Shown here: in pieces, positions 17,962 through 26,695 of the stretch
Position numbering within the stretch: the first letter of the stretch is position 1
Layout of the letters: each line of letters begins with the position of its first letter
Notes under the pieces: generated by a model
What the model saw: the letters and a program-made list of their open reading frames with translations, nothing else
Database searches by the model: none
What the model was told of the DNA's origin: nothing
Source: Hymenobacter sp. H14-R3
Lineage (GTDB): Bacteria > Bacteroidota > Bacteroidia > Cytophagales > Hymenobacteraceae
Length of the DNA stretch: 64,000 bases
Assembly: GCF_030063445.1 (NCBI RefSeq)
Contig: NZ_JASITD010000014.1
Location: 62,001-126,000 of the forward strand
Reading direction: 5' to 3'
Made by a program: the position numbers and the translations under genes

Positions 17962-18564
17962 CTAGCTGAGACGCTGGAGCACTGCCAGCAATTCGTGCTG
18001 GGTGGTGCGGGTGGCGTCCTGGTCGTACCAGGCGTGCACCTGGGTCACGATTTCCTCGAAGGGAGCTTCGCGCGCTTTCAGGTCTTGCATGATGGCCTGC
18101 ACGGGCGCCGGGCGCGGGCCCCACACGCCAGCCTCGGTAAGGGAGTCGGCGTGGAGGAATACGGTAATGGGAATGGCCCGGCCGCCGTTGGTGAGGTACT
18201 TGTCGATAAGCTCGGGGTGCGAATCGCGCAGGAAGTAGCGCGTTTCGAGCTGGCCGCCGCTAGCCTGGGCGATGGCCTCAAAGATGGGCACGGTCTGCGA
18301 CGCATCGCCGCACCAGCCCTCCGTGATGATGGCCCAGAGGTATTTGCTAGTAAGCTGGTTGAGAACCGTTTGCAGCTCGGGTAGCACCACTACCGTGGGC
18401 GTAACCTTGTCCATGCGGTTGACACCCGCCTGGTAGTGCGGCAGTATTTTGGCTAGGTGCTCATCGGGCTGGGGGGTGGCCAGCGCGTCGGCAATGTGCT
18501 GGCGGTAGGCGGCGTAGGGGAGGCCGGTGGCCAGCTGGTCGGTGGTAAGAACGGGAGCAGACAT
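17962..18564 (-). CDS. Thioredoxin-fold protein with a degenerate CxxC site
   Basis: The 200-residue soluble protein has the fold pattern of the 'thioredoxin family protein' group common in Bacteroidota. A strand YLWAIITEGWCGDASQ carries the active-site region, and a cis-proline-like IPITVFLH comes later. The site reads Cys85-Gly-Asp-Ala88, so the second cysteine is missing. It therefore cannot form the usual intramolecular disulfide and may act as a monothiol enzyme or a binding protein. No signal peptide is present, so it is cytoplasmic. It converges on the AsmA-like gene and is not in the efflux operon. Confidence 0.8.
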   Translation of the reverse strand: MSAPVLTTDQLATGLPYAAYRQHIADALATPQPDEHLAKILPHYQAGVNRMDKVTPTVVVLPELQTVLNQLTSKYLWAIITEGWCGDASQTVPIFEAIAQASGGQLETRYFLRDSHPELIDKYLTNGGRAIPITVFLHADSLTEAGVWGPRPAPVQAIMQDLKAREAPFEEIVTQVHAWYDQDATRTTQHELLAVLQRLS

Positions 18565-18636
18565 AAAGCAGGGTGAATTGTGGGGTGTAACCGCCGAACC
18601 GCCGACAGTTCTAGCACTCCGCAGCCGGGTGGGGCC

Positions 18637-20085
18637 CTATTGCACGCCGCCGCCCAGGGCGCGGTACAGGGCCACGGCTTGCAGCAGCTGGCTGCGGCGC
18701 AGCTCGGCCAGGCTTAGCTCGGCGTCGAGCACGCTGCGCTGGGCCGTGATGATTTCGAGGTACGTGGCGTAGCCGGTGTATTGCAGTAGGCTGGCGGTTT
18801 CTACGGCGCGGCGCAGGGTTATTACTTCCTGGCGGCGCAGCACCACGGCGCTGTCGTAGTTGGCCACGCCCCGCAGGCTGTTGGTGACCTCGCGCACGCT
18901 GGTTTGCAGGGTTTTCTGGTAGGCGAAGTAGGTTTCGAGGCTGGCCGCGGTGGCGCGGTTGCGCTGGGCGCGCAGCGCCCGGCGGTTGAGAATGGGCGCG
19001 CTGAGGCCACCCAAAATACCCGCCACTATCGAGCTGGGCTCAAACAGCAGCGACGCCCGAAAGGCGTTGACCCCGGCGTAGGGCGTGAGGGTGAGGGCCG
19101 GCAAAAAGGCGGCGCGGGCCGCGTCGAGGTCGGCCCCGTTGGCGGCCAGGTTCAGCTCGGCTTGGCGCACGTCGGGGCGGCGCAGCACCAGGCGGGCGGG
19201 CACGCCGGCCAGCAGGCGGGCGGGCACCTGCACATCGGCCAGCTCGGCGGGGCGCGCAATGCGGCCCGGGTAGCGCCCCAGCAGCTGGTTGAGCTGGTTT
19301 TCGGTTTCCACCACCCGCTGCCGGGTTTCAAAAACCAGGCTGCGCGTGCGCAGCACCTGCGCCTGAAACTGCTGCACGGCCAGCTCGGTGGCGCGGCCGG
19401 CCAGCTTCTGCACCTTGGTAATCTCGAAGGCCCGCTCCTGCAACACGAGGTTGCGCTGCAAGGTAGCCAGCTGATTGTCAAGCGTTAGCAGCTCGTAGTA
19501 GTTATTAGCTACCTCGGCTACAATGCCCGTTACTACGAGCTGCCGGCCCTGCTCGGAGGCCAGCAGGCGGCCCTGGGCGGCATTGCGCAGGCTGCGCAGG
19601 CGGCCCCACAGGTCCACCTCCCAGGTGCTACGCAGCCCCAGGAAATAGTCGGGCGTGACGCTGGTGGGTACCATCTGCCGCCCGTCGATATTCTGCGAGA
19701 GGTTGGTGTCGTAGTTGCCCACGCCGGTCATGGTGTAGCGGCCGTAGCGGTCGTAGCCCGCGGTGGCAGTGGCGTTGACGGTGGGCAGCAGGGCGGCGCG
19801 GCGCTCCAGCACGTTGGCGCGGGCCTGCTCTACGCGCTGAATGGCCTGGCGCAGGTCCAGGTTTTGCTGCAAAGCCGTGTCGATGAGGCCGATAAGCGTG
19901 CGGTCGGCGAAGAACTTGCGCCACGGCAAATCGCCGATGCTGGCGCTATCGCCCACGGCGGGGTAGCCGTAGGTGCCGGGCAGCGGGGTGGCGGCCGGGT
20001 AGGTGTGGGGCGCAGCGACCTGGCAGGAACCCAGGGCTAGGGTAATTACCAAGGCCGCGTAGGCTCGCCGACTGTGGGACCCCAC
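18637..20085 (-). CDS. TolC/OprM-type outer-membrane efflux lipoprotein
   Basis: This is the outer-membrane channel of the RND system encoded just upstream. From the GTG at 20085 the protein has 482 residues, with a signal and lipobox LALGSC. Two OEP repeats follow with ALQQNLDLRQAIQRVEQA and the usual coiled-coil helices (for example LSLAELRRSQLLQAVALYRALGG at the end). It shows the NodT/OprM layout. The start is uncertain. The frame stays open to an ATG at 20196, but those 37 extra codons read through repeat C, and no ATG lies closer to the signal sequence. The GTG itself lies at the edge of the repeat. Confidence 0.85.
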   Translation of the reverse strand: MGSHSRRAYAALVITLALGSCQVAAPHTYPAATPLPGTYGYPAVGDSASIGDLPWRKFFADRTLIGLIDTALQQNLDLRQAIQRVEQARANVLERRAALLPTVNATATAGYDRYGRYTMTGVGNYDTNLSQNIDGRQMVPTSVTPDYFLGLRSTWEVDLWGRLRSLRNAAQGRLLASEQGRQLVVTGIVAEVANNYYELLTLDNQLATLQRNLVLQERAFEITKVQKLAGRATELAVQQFQAQVLRTRSLVFETRQRVVETENQLNQLLGRYPGRIARPAELADVQVPARLLAGVPARLVLRRPDVRQAELNLAANGADLDAARAAFLPALTLTPYAGVNAFRASLLFEPSSIVAGILGGLSAPILNRRALRAQRNRATAASLETYFAYQKTLQTSVREVTNSLRGVANYDSAVVLRRQEVITLRRAVETASLLQYTGYATYLEIITAQRSVLDAELSLAELRRSQLLQAVALYRALGGGVQ

Positions 20086-20275
20086 CCCCGGCCCTTCTCC
20101 GCTTAATGCGCGGCATCCTCCGGGAGAGGGGAGCCTGACGACTTCTTTCTTATTAAGAAATGAATTTAAAAACCGTGAAAAAAGCATCAGAATCAAATAA
20201 TTGAACTTAATAATCGTCAGGCTCCCCTCTCCCGGAGGGGAGGAGCCGGGTGTGGGGCCGGGGGTGGGGTGCCAC
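20074..20275. repeat. Large palindrome, repeat family C copy 1
   Basis: The outer arms share GTGG-ACCCCACCCCCGGCCC and the inner arms share CTCCGGGAGAGGGGAGCCTG. They enclose an AT-rich loop of about 65 bases. The whole element is about 200 bases and occupies the RND-to-TolC junction. A shorter relative is at 41973-42070. It covers the only plausible start codons of the TolC-like gene. Confidence 0.85.
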
Positions 20276-20280
20276 GGGCG

Positions 20281-23200
20281 CTAGGCGTGCGCCGCCTCCG
20301 CTTCTTCCTCCACGGCTTCGGTCACCGGCTCGGGCTTCTCCACCTTTATCATGCCCGCAAAAATGACGTAGAGGCCCGGCACCAGCAGCAGGCCGAAGGC
20401 CGTGCCCAGCAGCATGCCGCCCGCCGCCGCCGTGCCGATGCTGCGGTTGCCCAGGGCGCCCGCGCCGTCGGCCACTACCAGCGGCATCAGGCCCAGGATA
20501 AAGGCAAACGACGTCATCAAAATCGGCCGCAGGCGCGAGAGCGTGCCCTCGATAACGGCATCGAACACCGAGGCCCCGGCGCGCCGCCGCTGCTCGGCCA
20601 CCTCAATGACCAGAATGGCATTTTTGCCCAGCAGGCCGATGAGCATTACCAGCGCCACCTGGGCGTAGATATTGTTTTCGAGCCCCAGAATTTTCAGGAA
20701 CAGGAAGGCCCCGAAAATGCCCGTGGGCAAGCTCAGCAGCACCGGCATGGGCAGCAGAAAGCTCTCGTACTGCGCCGCCAGAATGAGGTACACGAACACG
20801 ATAACGAGCGCGAAGATGTAGAGCGCCTGGTCGCCCGACAGCACCTGCTCGCGGGTCATGCCGCTCCACTCGAAGGTGAAACCCTTGGGCAGCACCTTCT
20901 TAGCAGTTTCCTGCACCGCCTTGATGACGTCGCCGGTGCTGTGCCCGGGGGCGGCATCGCTGCTCACCATGGCCGAGGTATACATATTGTAGCGCGTGAG
21001 CTGGTCGGGGCCGTACACGCGCTCGAGGCGCACGAAGGTGGAGTAGGGCACCAGCTCGCCGCGGTTGTTTTTCACGTACAGCTTCAGCAAGTCGTCGGGG
21101 TTCACGCGGTACTCGGGTGAGGCCTGCACCATCACCTTATACAGCTGCCCGAAGCGGATGAAGTTGGAGGCGTAGTAGCTGCCAATCAGCGTTTGCAGGG
21201 TGCTCATGGCCTGGTCCACGGTCACGCCCTTTTTGGCGGCCTGCTCCTGGTCCACATGAATGAGGTACTGCGGAAAATTAGCGTCGTAGTTGGTGAAGGC
21301 GTTGCCGATGGCCGGCGTTTTGTCGAGGGCCATAATAAAGTCCTTGGTCACGGTGGCCGTGCGCTGCAAGTCGCCGGTGCCCGACTTGTCGAGCACGCGC
21401 AGCTCCACGCCGCTGGCGTTGCCGAAGCCCGGCACCGAGGGCGGCGGAAAAAACTCGATGCTGGCATCCGAAATGCCCTTGGTTTTTTCGCGCAGCTCGA
21501 CAATCAGCTCATCCACCGATTGGTTGCGCTCCTCCCAGCCCGCCAGGTTAATCATGCCCATGCCGTAGGTCGAGCCCGCCACGTCGTTGAGCAGGCTGTA
21601 GCCGGCCAGGGTCGAAACCGATTCCACGGGCTTGAGCTTGGCCGCGATTTTTTGAATCTCATCCAGCACCTTTTCGGTGCGCTCCACGGTGGCCCCGGGG
21701 GGGGTGGTCACGTTCACGTATATCATGCCCTGGTCTTCGGTGGGGATAAAGCCGGCGGGCAGAATGGCGCTCGTGCCCCAGGCCAGCCCGATGAACATCA
21801 GCAGGGCCCCCAGGGTGATGAGGCGGCGGTTGGCCACCGCGCTCAGCACGCGCTTGTAGCCGTTGGCCAGCCCGTCGTAGCGCTTGTTAAACCAGATGAA
21901 AAACCGGCCCATCAGGCCCGGCTTTTTGTCGTGGTCCACTTCCTTGAGCAGCAGCGCGCACAAAGCCGGCGTAAGGGTCAGGGCATTAATAGCCGAAATC
22001 AAAATCGCCGAGGCCAGCGTGAGCGAAAACTGCCGGTAGAACACGCCCACCGGACCGCTCAAAAACGACGTGGGTACAAATACTGCCGTCATTACCAGCG
22101 TAATAGCCACAATGGCCCCGCTGATTTCGTGCATGGCCGCGAAGGTGGCTTCGCGGGGGCCCATGTGCTCGTTGTGCATTTTGGCGTGCACGGCCTCCAC
22201 CACCACAATGGCGTCATCAACCACGATGCCGATGGCCAGCACCAGCGCAAACAGCGTGAGCAGGTTGATGCTGAACCCCAGCGCATTCATAATAGCCAGC
22301 GTGCCGATGAGGGCCACCGGCACCGCCAGCGCCGGGATGAGCGTGGAGCGGAAATCCTGCAAAAACACGAACACCACAATAAACACCAGGATGAACGCCT
22401 CGACCAGCGTTTTGAGCACCTCGTGAATACTGGCATCCAGAAAGCGCGACACGTCGTAGGCCACGCTGTAGGTCATGCCGGGCGGGAAACTGGTGGCTTT
22501 CAGCTCGGCCATGCGCGCCTTCACGCCCGCAATTACTTCGCTGGCGTTGGAGCCGGGGCGCTGCTTGAGCATGATGGCCGCCGAGGGCCGCCCATCTTCC
22601 TTCGACACCATGCCGTAGCCCAGCGAGCCAAACTCGACGTCGGCCACCTGCTTGAGCTTCAGCACCGAGCCGTCGGGGTTGGCGCGCAGCACAATGTTGC
22701 GGTACTGCTCGGGCTCAAACATTTTGCCCGTGTAGCGCAGCACGTATTGCAGGGCGTGGGCCTTGCCGCCCGAGCTTTCGCCCGATTTGCCGGGGGCAGC
22801 CTCCACGTTTTCGGCCCGGATGGCGGCCACCACTTCCTCGGCGCCCACGTTGTAGGCGGCCATGCGGTCGGGCTTCAGCCACACGCGCATCGAGTATTCG
22901 CGGGCACCCATTATCTCAGCCAGGCCCACGCCGTTGATGCGCTTGAGCTCCTGCAAGATGTTGATATCGGCGTAGTTATAAATAAACTTCTCGCCGGCCG
23001 CCTTGTCGGTGCTCGTGATGTTGAGGTAGAGCAGCATCGAGTTTACCTCCTTTTCGGTGGTCACGCCGGCCTTGATTACCTCCTCGGGCAGCTCGTCCAC
23101 CACGGTTTGCACGCGGCCCTGCACGGCCACGGCGGCCAGGTCGGGGTCGGTGCCCACCTCAAAGAAAACTTCGATGAGCGTGGTGCCATCGTTGCTGTTC

Positions 23201-23442
23201 ACCGACGTCATGTAGGTCATGCCCGGCACGCCGTTGATGGAGCGCTCCAGGGGCGTGGCCACGGCCTTGGCGCACACCTCGGCGTTGGCCCCGGTGTAGT
23301 GCGCCGTCACGGTTACGGAGGGCGGCACAATGTCAGGAAACTGCGTGATGGGCAGCTGAAACAGCGCCAAGCCTCCCAACAGGGTTATCAGCAGGGAGAT
23401 AACCAGCGAGAGCACCGGGCGGCGAATGAAGATATCGAACAT
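20281..23442 (-). CDS. RND multidrug efflux transporter (AcrB/HAE1 family)
   Basis: The 1053-residue inner-membrane pump begins MFDIFIRRPVLSLVISLLIT, the typical RND first helix. It has two sets of membrane helices and two large periplasmic loops. The proton-relay region is visible in LVLAIGIVVDDAIVVVEAVH, where the Asp-Asp pair lies in helix 4. LPTGIFGAF and GLLGKNAILVIEVAEQRR mark the second half. With the adaptor upstream and the TolC lipoprotein downstream it would expel hydrophobic or amphipathic compounds using proton motive force. Short gaps and the shared strand indicate one operon. Confidence 0.96.
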   Translation of the reverse strand: MFDIFIRRPVLSLVISLLITLLGGLALFQLPITQFPDIVPPSVTVTAHYTGANAEVCAKAVATPLERSINGVPGMTYMTSVNSNDGTTLIEVFFEVGTDPDLAAVAVQGRVQTVVDELPEEVIKAGVTTEKEVNSMLLYLNITSTDKAAGEKFIYNYADINILQELKRINGVGLAEIMGAREYSMRVWLKPDRMAAYNVGAEEVVAAIRAENVEAAPGKSGESSGGKAHALQYVLRYTGKMFEPEQYRNIVLRANPDGSVLKLKQVADVEFGSLGYGMVSKEDGRPSAAIMLKQRPGSNASEVIAGVKARMAELKATSFPPGMTYSVAYDVSRFLDASIHEVLKTLVEAFILVFIVVFVFLQDFRSTLIPALAVPVALIGTLAIMNALGFSINLLTLFALVLAIGIVVDDAIVVVEAVHAKMHNEHMGPREATFAAMHEISGAIVAITLVMTAVFVPTSFLSGPVGVFYRQFSLTLASAILISAINALTLTPALCALLLKEVDHDKKPGLMGRFFIWFNKRYDGLANGYKRVLSAVANRRLITLGALLMFIGLAWGTSAILPAGFIPTEDQGMIYVNVTTPPGATVERTEKVLDEIQKIAAKLKPVESVSTLAGYSLLNDVAGSTYGMGMINLAGWEERNQSVDELIVELREKTKGISDASIEFFPPPSVPGFGNASGVELRVLDKSGTGDLQRTATVTKDFIMALDKTPAIGNAFTNYDANFPQYLIHVDQEQAAKKGVTVDQAMSTLQTLIGSYYASNFIRFGQLYKVMVQASPEYRVNPDDLLKLYVKNNRGELVPYSTFVRLERVYGPDQLTRYNMYTSAMVSSDAAPGHSTGDVIKAVQETAKKVLPKGFTFEWSGMTREQVLSGDQALYIFALVIVFVYLILAAQYESFLLPMPVLLSLPTGIFGAFLFLKILGLENNIYAQVALVMLIGLLGKNAILVIEVAEQRRRAGASVFDAVIEGTLSRLRPILMTSFAFILGLMPLVVADGAGALGNRSIGTAAAGGMLLGTAFGLLLVPGLYVIFAGMIKVEKPEPVTEAVEEEAEAAHA

Positions 23443-23466
23443 AGAACTTGGTAGTCAACTAGGATT

Positions 23467-23524
23467 CGTTTGTCATGCTTTGACTCCGCTGCGCTGCGCG
23501 GACGCCAGATGAGCATGACAAACG
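23467..23524. repeat. Intergenic palindrome, repeat family B copy 1
   Basis: Perfect outer arms CGTTTGTCATGCT/AGCATGACAAACG enclose a GC-rich centre of about 30 bases. The GTCATGCT...AGCATGAC core recurs at 27990-28032. It lies between the adaptor and RND genes of one operon. Confidence 0.75.
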
Positions 23525-23554
23525 TTGTGTTATTAGGCAGCTACTTGTTAAGCC

Positions 23555-24724
23555 CTACCGCACCTTAGCCACCGCCGACGCTTCTGCCTGTGGCAGCTCG
23601 GCCTTGCGGGGCACCACTTTCTGGCCGTCTTTCACCTGCTGCATACCCTCGTACACCACGCGGTCGCCGGGCTGGAGGCCGCTTTTCACCACGTAGTCGT
23701 CGCCGGTGCGGGTGCCGGGCACGAAGGCGCGCGTGTGGGCCACGTTGTTGCTGTCGAGCAGGTACACGTAGCTCTTGTCCTGCACTTCAAACACCGCCTT
23801 TTGGGGCACCAGCAGCGCGGCGGTCACCACGTTGGTGAGGCGCACGCGGCCGGTAGCGCCGTGCTTGAGCAGGCGCTGGGGGTTGTCGAAGCGGGCGCGG
23901 AAGGCGATGGAGCCGGTGTTTTCGTCAATCTCGCCCTCCGAGGTTTCGATGTAGCCGGGGTAGGGGTAGCGGCTGCCGTCGGCCAGCACCAGCGCGATGG
24001 TGTCGGAGCGGCTCTGCTCGGGGTGTTTTTCGCGCAGCTTCACAAACGTGAGGTACTCGTTTTCCGGAATCTCGAAGTAGGCAAATACCTGGGTCAAATC
24101 CGACACGGTCGTGAGCAGCGTGGTTTCCTCAATCAGACTGCCCACCTTGAGCGGAATGCGGTTGATAACGCCGTTGAAGGGCGCGCGCACCAGCGTGTAG
24201 TTGAGATTGAGGCGGGCCGTGCTCTGGGTGGCGCGGGCCTCGGCCACGTGGGCGCGGGCGGTGCGCAGGTTGGCGTGGGCCAGGTCGGCCTCGGTAGCGG
24301 CAATAATGTTTTTGCTCACCAGCAGCTGTACCCGGCCCAGCTGCACCTCAGCGGCGGCCACCTCGGCCAGGGCGCTGCTCTCGGCGGCGCGGGCGTGGGC
24401 CAGCTGGTTTTTATACTCGCTGGCCTGAATGCGAAACAGGGGCTGGCCCTTCTTCACAAACTTGCCCTCATCCACATAAATAGCTTCGAGAAAGCCGCGC
24501 ACCTTGGCCCGCACCTCCACGTTGCGCTCGGCCTGAATATCGGCTACGTGCTCGCGGAACAGGCGCTGGTCGGTGGTTTGCAGGGCCACCACCGGCACCT
24601 GGGGGGCCGCGTCGGCCTTGGTGCCTTCGGCCTGGCCTTTGCCGCAGCCACTCAGCAGCAGCCCGCCAGCCACGGCTGCCAGGGAAAAAGGACGAAGAAG
24701 CACGCGGCGAAATAAGGAATTCAT
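23555..24724 (-). CDS. Periplasmic adaptor (membrane fusion) protein of the RND pump
   Basis: The 389-residue lipoprotein precursor has a lipobox LLSGC (Cys near residue 27). The usual adaptor domains follow: a lipoyl-like half motif (VRAKVRGFLEAIYVDEGKFVKKG), an alpha-helical hairpin (about 95-165), the second lipoyl half (RAPFNGVINRIPLKVGSLI), and beta-barrel and membrane-proximal domains (ALLVPQKAVFEV, LQPGDRVVYEGMQQVKDG). It would bridge the pump and the TolC-type channel. I chose the ATG at 24724, which begins the signal directly. The next gene downstream is the pump. Confidence 0.93.
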   Translation of the reverse strand: MNSLFRRVLLRPFSLAAVAGGLLLSGCGKGQAEGTKADAAPQVPVVALQTTDQRLFREHVADIQAERNVEVRAKVRGFLEAIYVDEGKFVKKGQPLFRIQASEYKNQLAHARAAESSALAEVAAAEVQLGRVQLLVSKNIIAATEADLAHANLRTARAHVAEARATQSTARLNLNYTLVRAPFNGVINRIPLKVGSLIEETTLLTTVSDLTQVFAYFEIPENEYLTFVKLREKHPEQSRSDTIALVLADGSRYPYPGYIETSEGEIDENTGSIAFRARFDNPQRLLKHGATGRVRLTNVVTAALLVPQKAVFEVQDKSYVYLLDSNNVAHTRAFVPGTRTGDDYVVKSGLQPGDRVVYEGMQQVKDGQKVVPRKAELPQAEASAVAKVR

Positions 24725-24763
24725 ACTAAAAGAAAAATGAGCAAGCAAAAAGCCCCCGGCCGG

Positions 24764-25027
24764 CTACTGGGCCGAGGCGGTGGGCAACATGGCCGGCGGC
24801 GTGGGCCGCAGCGCCAGCAGGCTGTCCTGCTGCTGGTGGTCGGACTGGCAGCGGGCCAGCAGCCGCTGCGTCAGGCGCAGGTCGGCTTCGGTTTCCTGCA
24901 AGTCCTCGTAGTCGGCCGTGGCCGGCGCGCGGCTATACAGCAAGAAGCCATTGAGCATCAGCGATAAAGCTAACGCCCCCGCCAGCAGCAGAGCCAGGAA
25001 ATTCAACGACCGAATTGGATTGAGCAT
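24764..25027 (-). CDS. Small single-helix membrane protein in the efflux operon
   Basis: From the ATG at 25027 the product has 87 residues. One membrane helix is at about residues 8-30 (NFLALLLAGALALSLMLNGF), and a short helical periplasmic tail follows with Glu/Gln-rich heptads and one cysteine (LLARCQSDHQQQDS). It lies between the histidine kinase and the adaptor, 39 bases from the adaptor start. A role as a small sensor partner or pump accessory is possible but unsupported by any family match. The open frame extends 16 codons further upstream. Confidence 0.6.
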   Translation of the reverse strand: MLNPIRSLNFLALLLAGALALSLMLNGFLLYSRAPATADYEDLQETEADLRLTQRLLARCQSDHQQQDSLLALRPTPPAMLPTASAQ

Positions 25028-25125
25028 GAGCAAGCGGGGCAGTGGCAACTGCCCACAAAGCACCACCCGCGACATTAAAACGGTATGAGAACGGTATTAG
25101 AAAAGATGAAAAGGCAGTGAAGGCA

Positions 25126-25234
25126 GTAGCGCGAAGTTTCCACTTCGTGCGCGAGCGCAGCGAGCAGGCGGCTTAGGACGGCGCGAACGATTATACTCGC
25201 TGCGCTCGCGCACGAAGTGGAAACTTCGCGCTAC
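25126..25234. repeat. Intergenic palindromic repeat, family A copy 3
   Basis: The outer arms (GTAGCGCGAAGTTTCCACTT...) are perfectly inverted over roughly 40 bases and continue as GCGCGAGCGCAGCGAG/CTCGCTGCGCTCGCGC. The loop is about 30 bases. The end of the element supplies the TAG stop codon of the histidine kinase gene (25231-25233, minus strand), as copy 1 does for the peptidase. Confidence 0.92.
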
Positions 25235-26607
25235 ACCGGCGAGGCCGGCAGCCACACCGTGGCCGTAGTGCCCTGGCCCACGGCCGAAACCAGCTCCAGC
25301 CGGCCCTCGTGGCGGCGCACAATGCGCTGGGTAAGCGGTAGGCCCAGGCCGTAGCCGGGGCGGCCCATGGCCCCGGCGGCGCGGTATAGCGGCTCGTAAA
25401 TGTGGCTCAGCTCGTCGGGGCTGAGGCCGGGGCCGGCGTCGGCCACGCGCACGCGCAGGGTGGCGGGGCCGTCGTAGGCCAGCTCGGCCAGCACGAGGCC
25501 GGCCGAGTACTTGGCGGCGTTATCGAGCAGGTTGAGCAGGGCCGTGGTGAGCAGCTCGGCGTTGCCGGGCAGCATAAACACATCGGCCTCGGCCTCGGCT
25601 GGCAGCGCCCCAAACGCGAGCCGAAACTCGCGGCCGGGGTATTTGGCGCGGGCAAAATCGAGGGCTTGGCCTAGGCACTCATCAAGGCGTACGGGGCCGA
25701 AGGGCGGCAGCGTGCCGTCGGCCTTGGCCAGGGCCAGCAGGCTGGTGGTGAGGCCCTGCAAGTGGCGGGCGGCATCGAGCGACTGGGCCAAGCTCTCGCG
25801 GGCGTCGGGCAGGGTGGCGTCGTAGGCCAGGGCCGTTTCGAGGGTGCCGGTGAGGGTGGTGAGGGGCGTGCGCAGCTCGTGCGAGGCATGGGCCAGGAAG
25901 CTTTTTTGCGACTCAAACGCCTGCTCCAGCCCCGCCAGCATGGCGTTGAAGGCCCGCGCCAACTGGGCCAGCTCGTCGCGCCCGTTGCCCTCCGACAGCC
26001 GCCGGCCCAGGTTGGTGGCCGAAATGCGCCCCGCCTGCCGCCCAATGCGCGCCACCGGCGCCAGCGCCGCGCCCGCAAAGTACCAGCCCGCTAAAATGGT
26101 GAGCGCCAGCGCCCCCACGTTGCCCAGCAGCAGCAGCAGGCCCAGTTGCTGCTGCCGCGCCCTACCCACCTGGTCGTCGGCCGACACAAAAATGGCGTAC
26201 TGCTCGCCTTCGTGGTCGTAGGGCCGGCCCACCGCCTCGCGCCGCCCGCCGGCCCCGAAGCCCGTGAGCTGGCCCGGCCGCAGGCTGCCCAGCCGCGCCC
26301 GGTTGGGGCCCTGGTCAATGTTGTCGGCGCTGCTGTAGCGCAACTCGCCGCCCGGCCCGTAAATGCTGATTTGCTCCTCGGGCAGCGTCAGCAGGTCGCG
26401 GCGGCGCAGGCTGCCCAGCCGCCCGGTTTCGAGCTTGCCGGGCCTGATGAGCAGCCGCCCCGCCAGCGTGGCGCTGGTGCCCAGCCGGTGCTCAAAGCGC
26501 TGCGCCCGCGTGCCAGCATTGAAGTAGTAAATGAACGCCGAGAAGCTGACCTGAATGGCCAGCACCACCAGCGTAAAGCGCAGCATCAACTTATTGCGAA
26601 TCAGCAT
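25231..26607 (-). CDS. Two-component sensor histidine kinase
   Basis: The 458-residue kinase has two membrane helices (near residues 7-28 and about 165-185) around a periplasmic sensor of about 135 residues. Next come a HAMP linker and the H-box FLAHASHELRTPLTTLTG with the phosphorylated His. The ATPase blocks are NLLDNAAKY (N-box), VADAGPGLS (G1) and YGLGLPLTQRIV (G2). It pairs with the OmpR-type regulator immediately upstream and probably controls the efflux operon that follows. I used the ATG at 26607, because upstream in-frame codons run through a palindrome. Confidence 0.92.
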   Translation of the reverse strand: MLIRNKLMLRFTLVVLAIQVSFSAFIYYFNAGTRAQRFEHRLGTSATLAGRLLIRPGKLETGRLGSLRRRDLLTLPEEQISIYGPGGELRYSSADNIDQGPNRARLGSLRPGQLTGFGAGGRREAVGRPYDHEGEQYAIFVSADDQVGRARQQQLGLLLLLGNVGALALTILAGWYFAGAALAPVARIGRQAGRISATNLGRRLSEGNGRDELAQLARAFNAMLAGLEQAFESQKSFLAHASHELRTPLTTLTGTLETALAYDATLPDARESLAQSLDAARHLQGLTTSLLALAKADGTLPPFGPVRLDECLGQALDFARAKYPGREFRLAFGALPAEAEADVFMLPGNAELLTTALLNLLDNAAKYSAGLVLAELAYDGPATLRVRVADAGPGLSPDELSHIYEPLYRAAGAMGRPGYGLGLPLTQRIVRRHEGRLELVSAVGQGTTATVWLPASPV

Positions 26608-26616
26608 ACTAAGGGA

Positions 26617-26695
26617 GGTAGCGTGGACTCTGCGAGTCCGCGCGTTGAACAGCACTGAAACGACCTATGCGCGGACTCGCAGAGTCCACGCTACC
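26617..26695. repeat. Perfect 27-bp-arm palindrome between regulator and kinase genes
   Basis: The left arm 26617-26643 (starting GGTAGCGTGGACTCTGCGAG) and right arm 26669-26695 are exact reverse complements. They are separated by 25 bases. The element starts one base into the regulator's stop codon and ends nine bases before the kinase ATG, so the kinase's ribosome-binding region directly abuts a very stable RNA hairpin. Confidence 0.95.

Noticed and set aside
21193..23454. Plus-strand frame of 753 codons opposite the RND pump
   Set aside because: Same reason: low-complexity His/Gly/Arg composition, no domain, opposite a clear transporter.
26608..26655. Upstream in-frame extension of the histidine kinase gene
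   Set aside because: It reads through the perfect 27-bp-arm palindrome. The ATG at 26607 begins directly before the first membrane helix.
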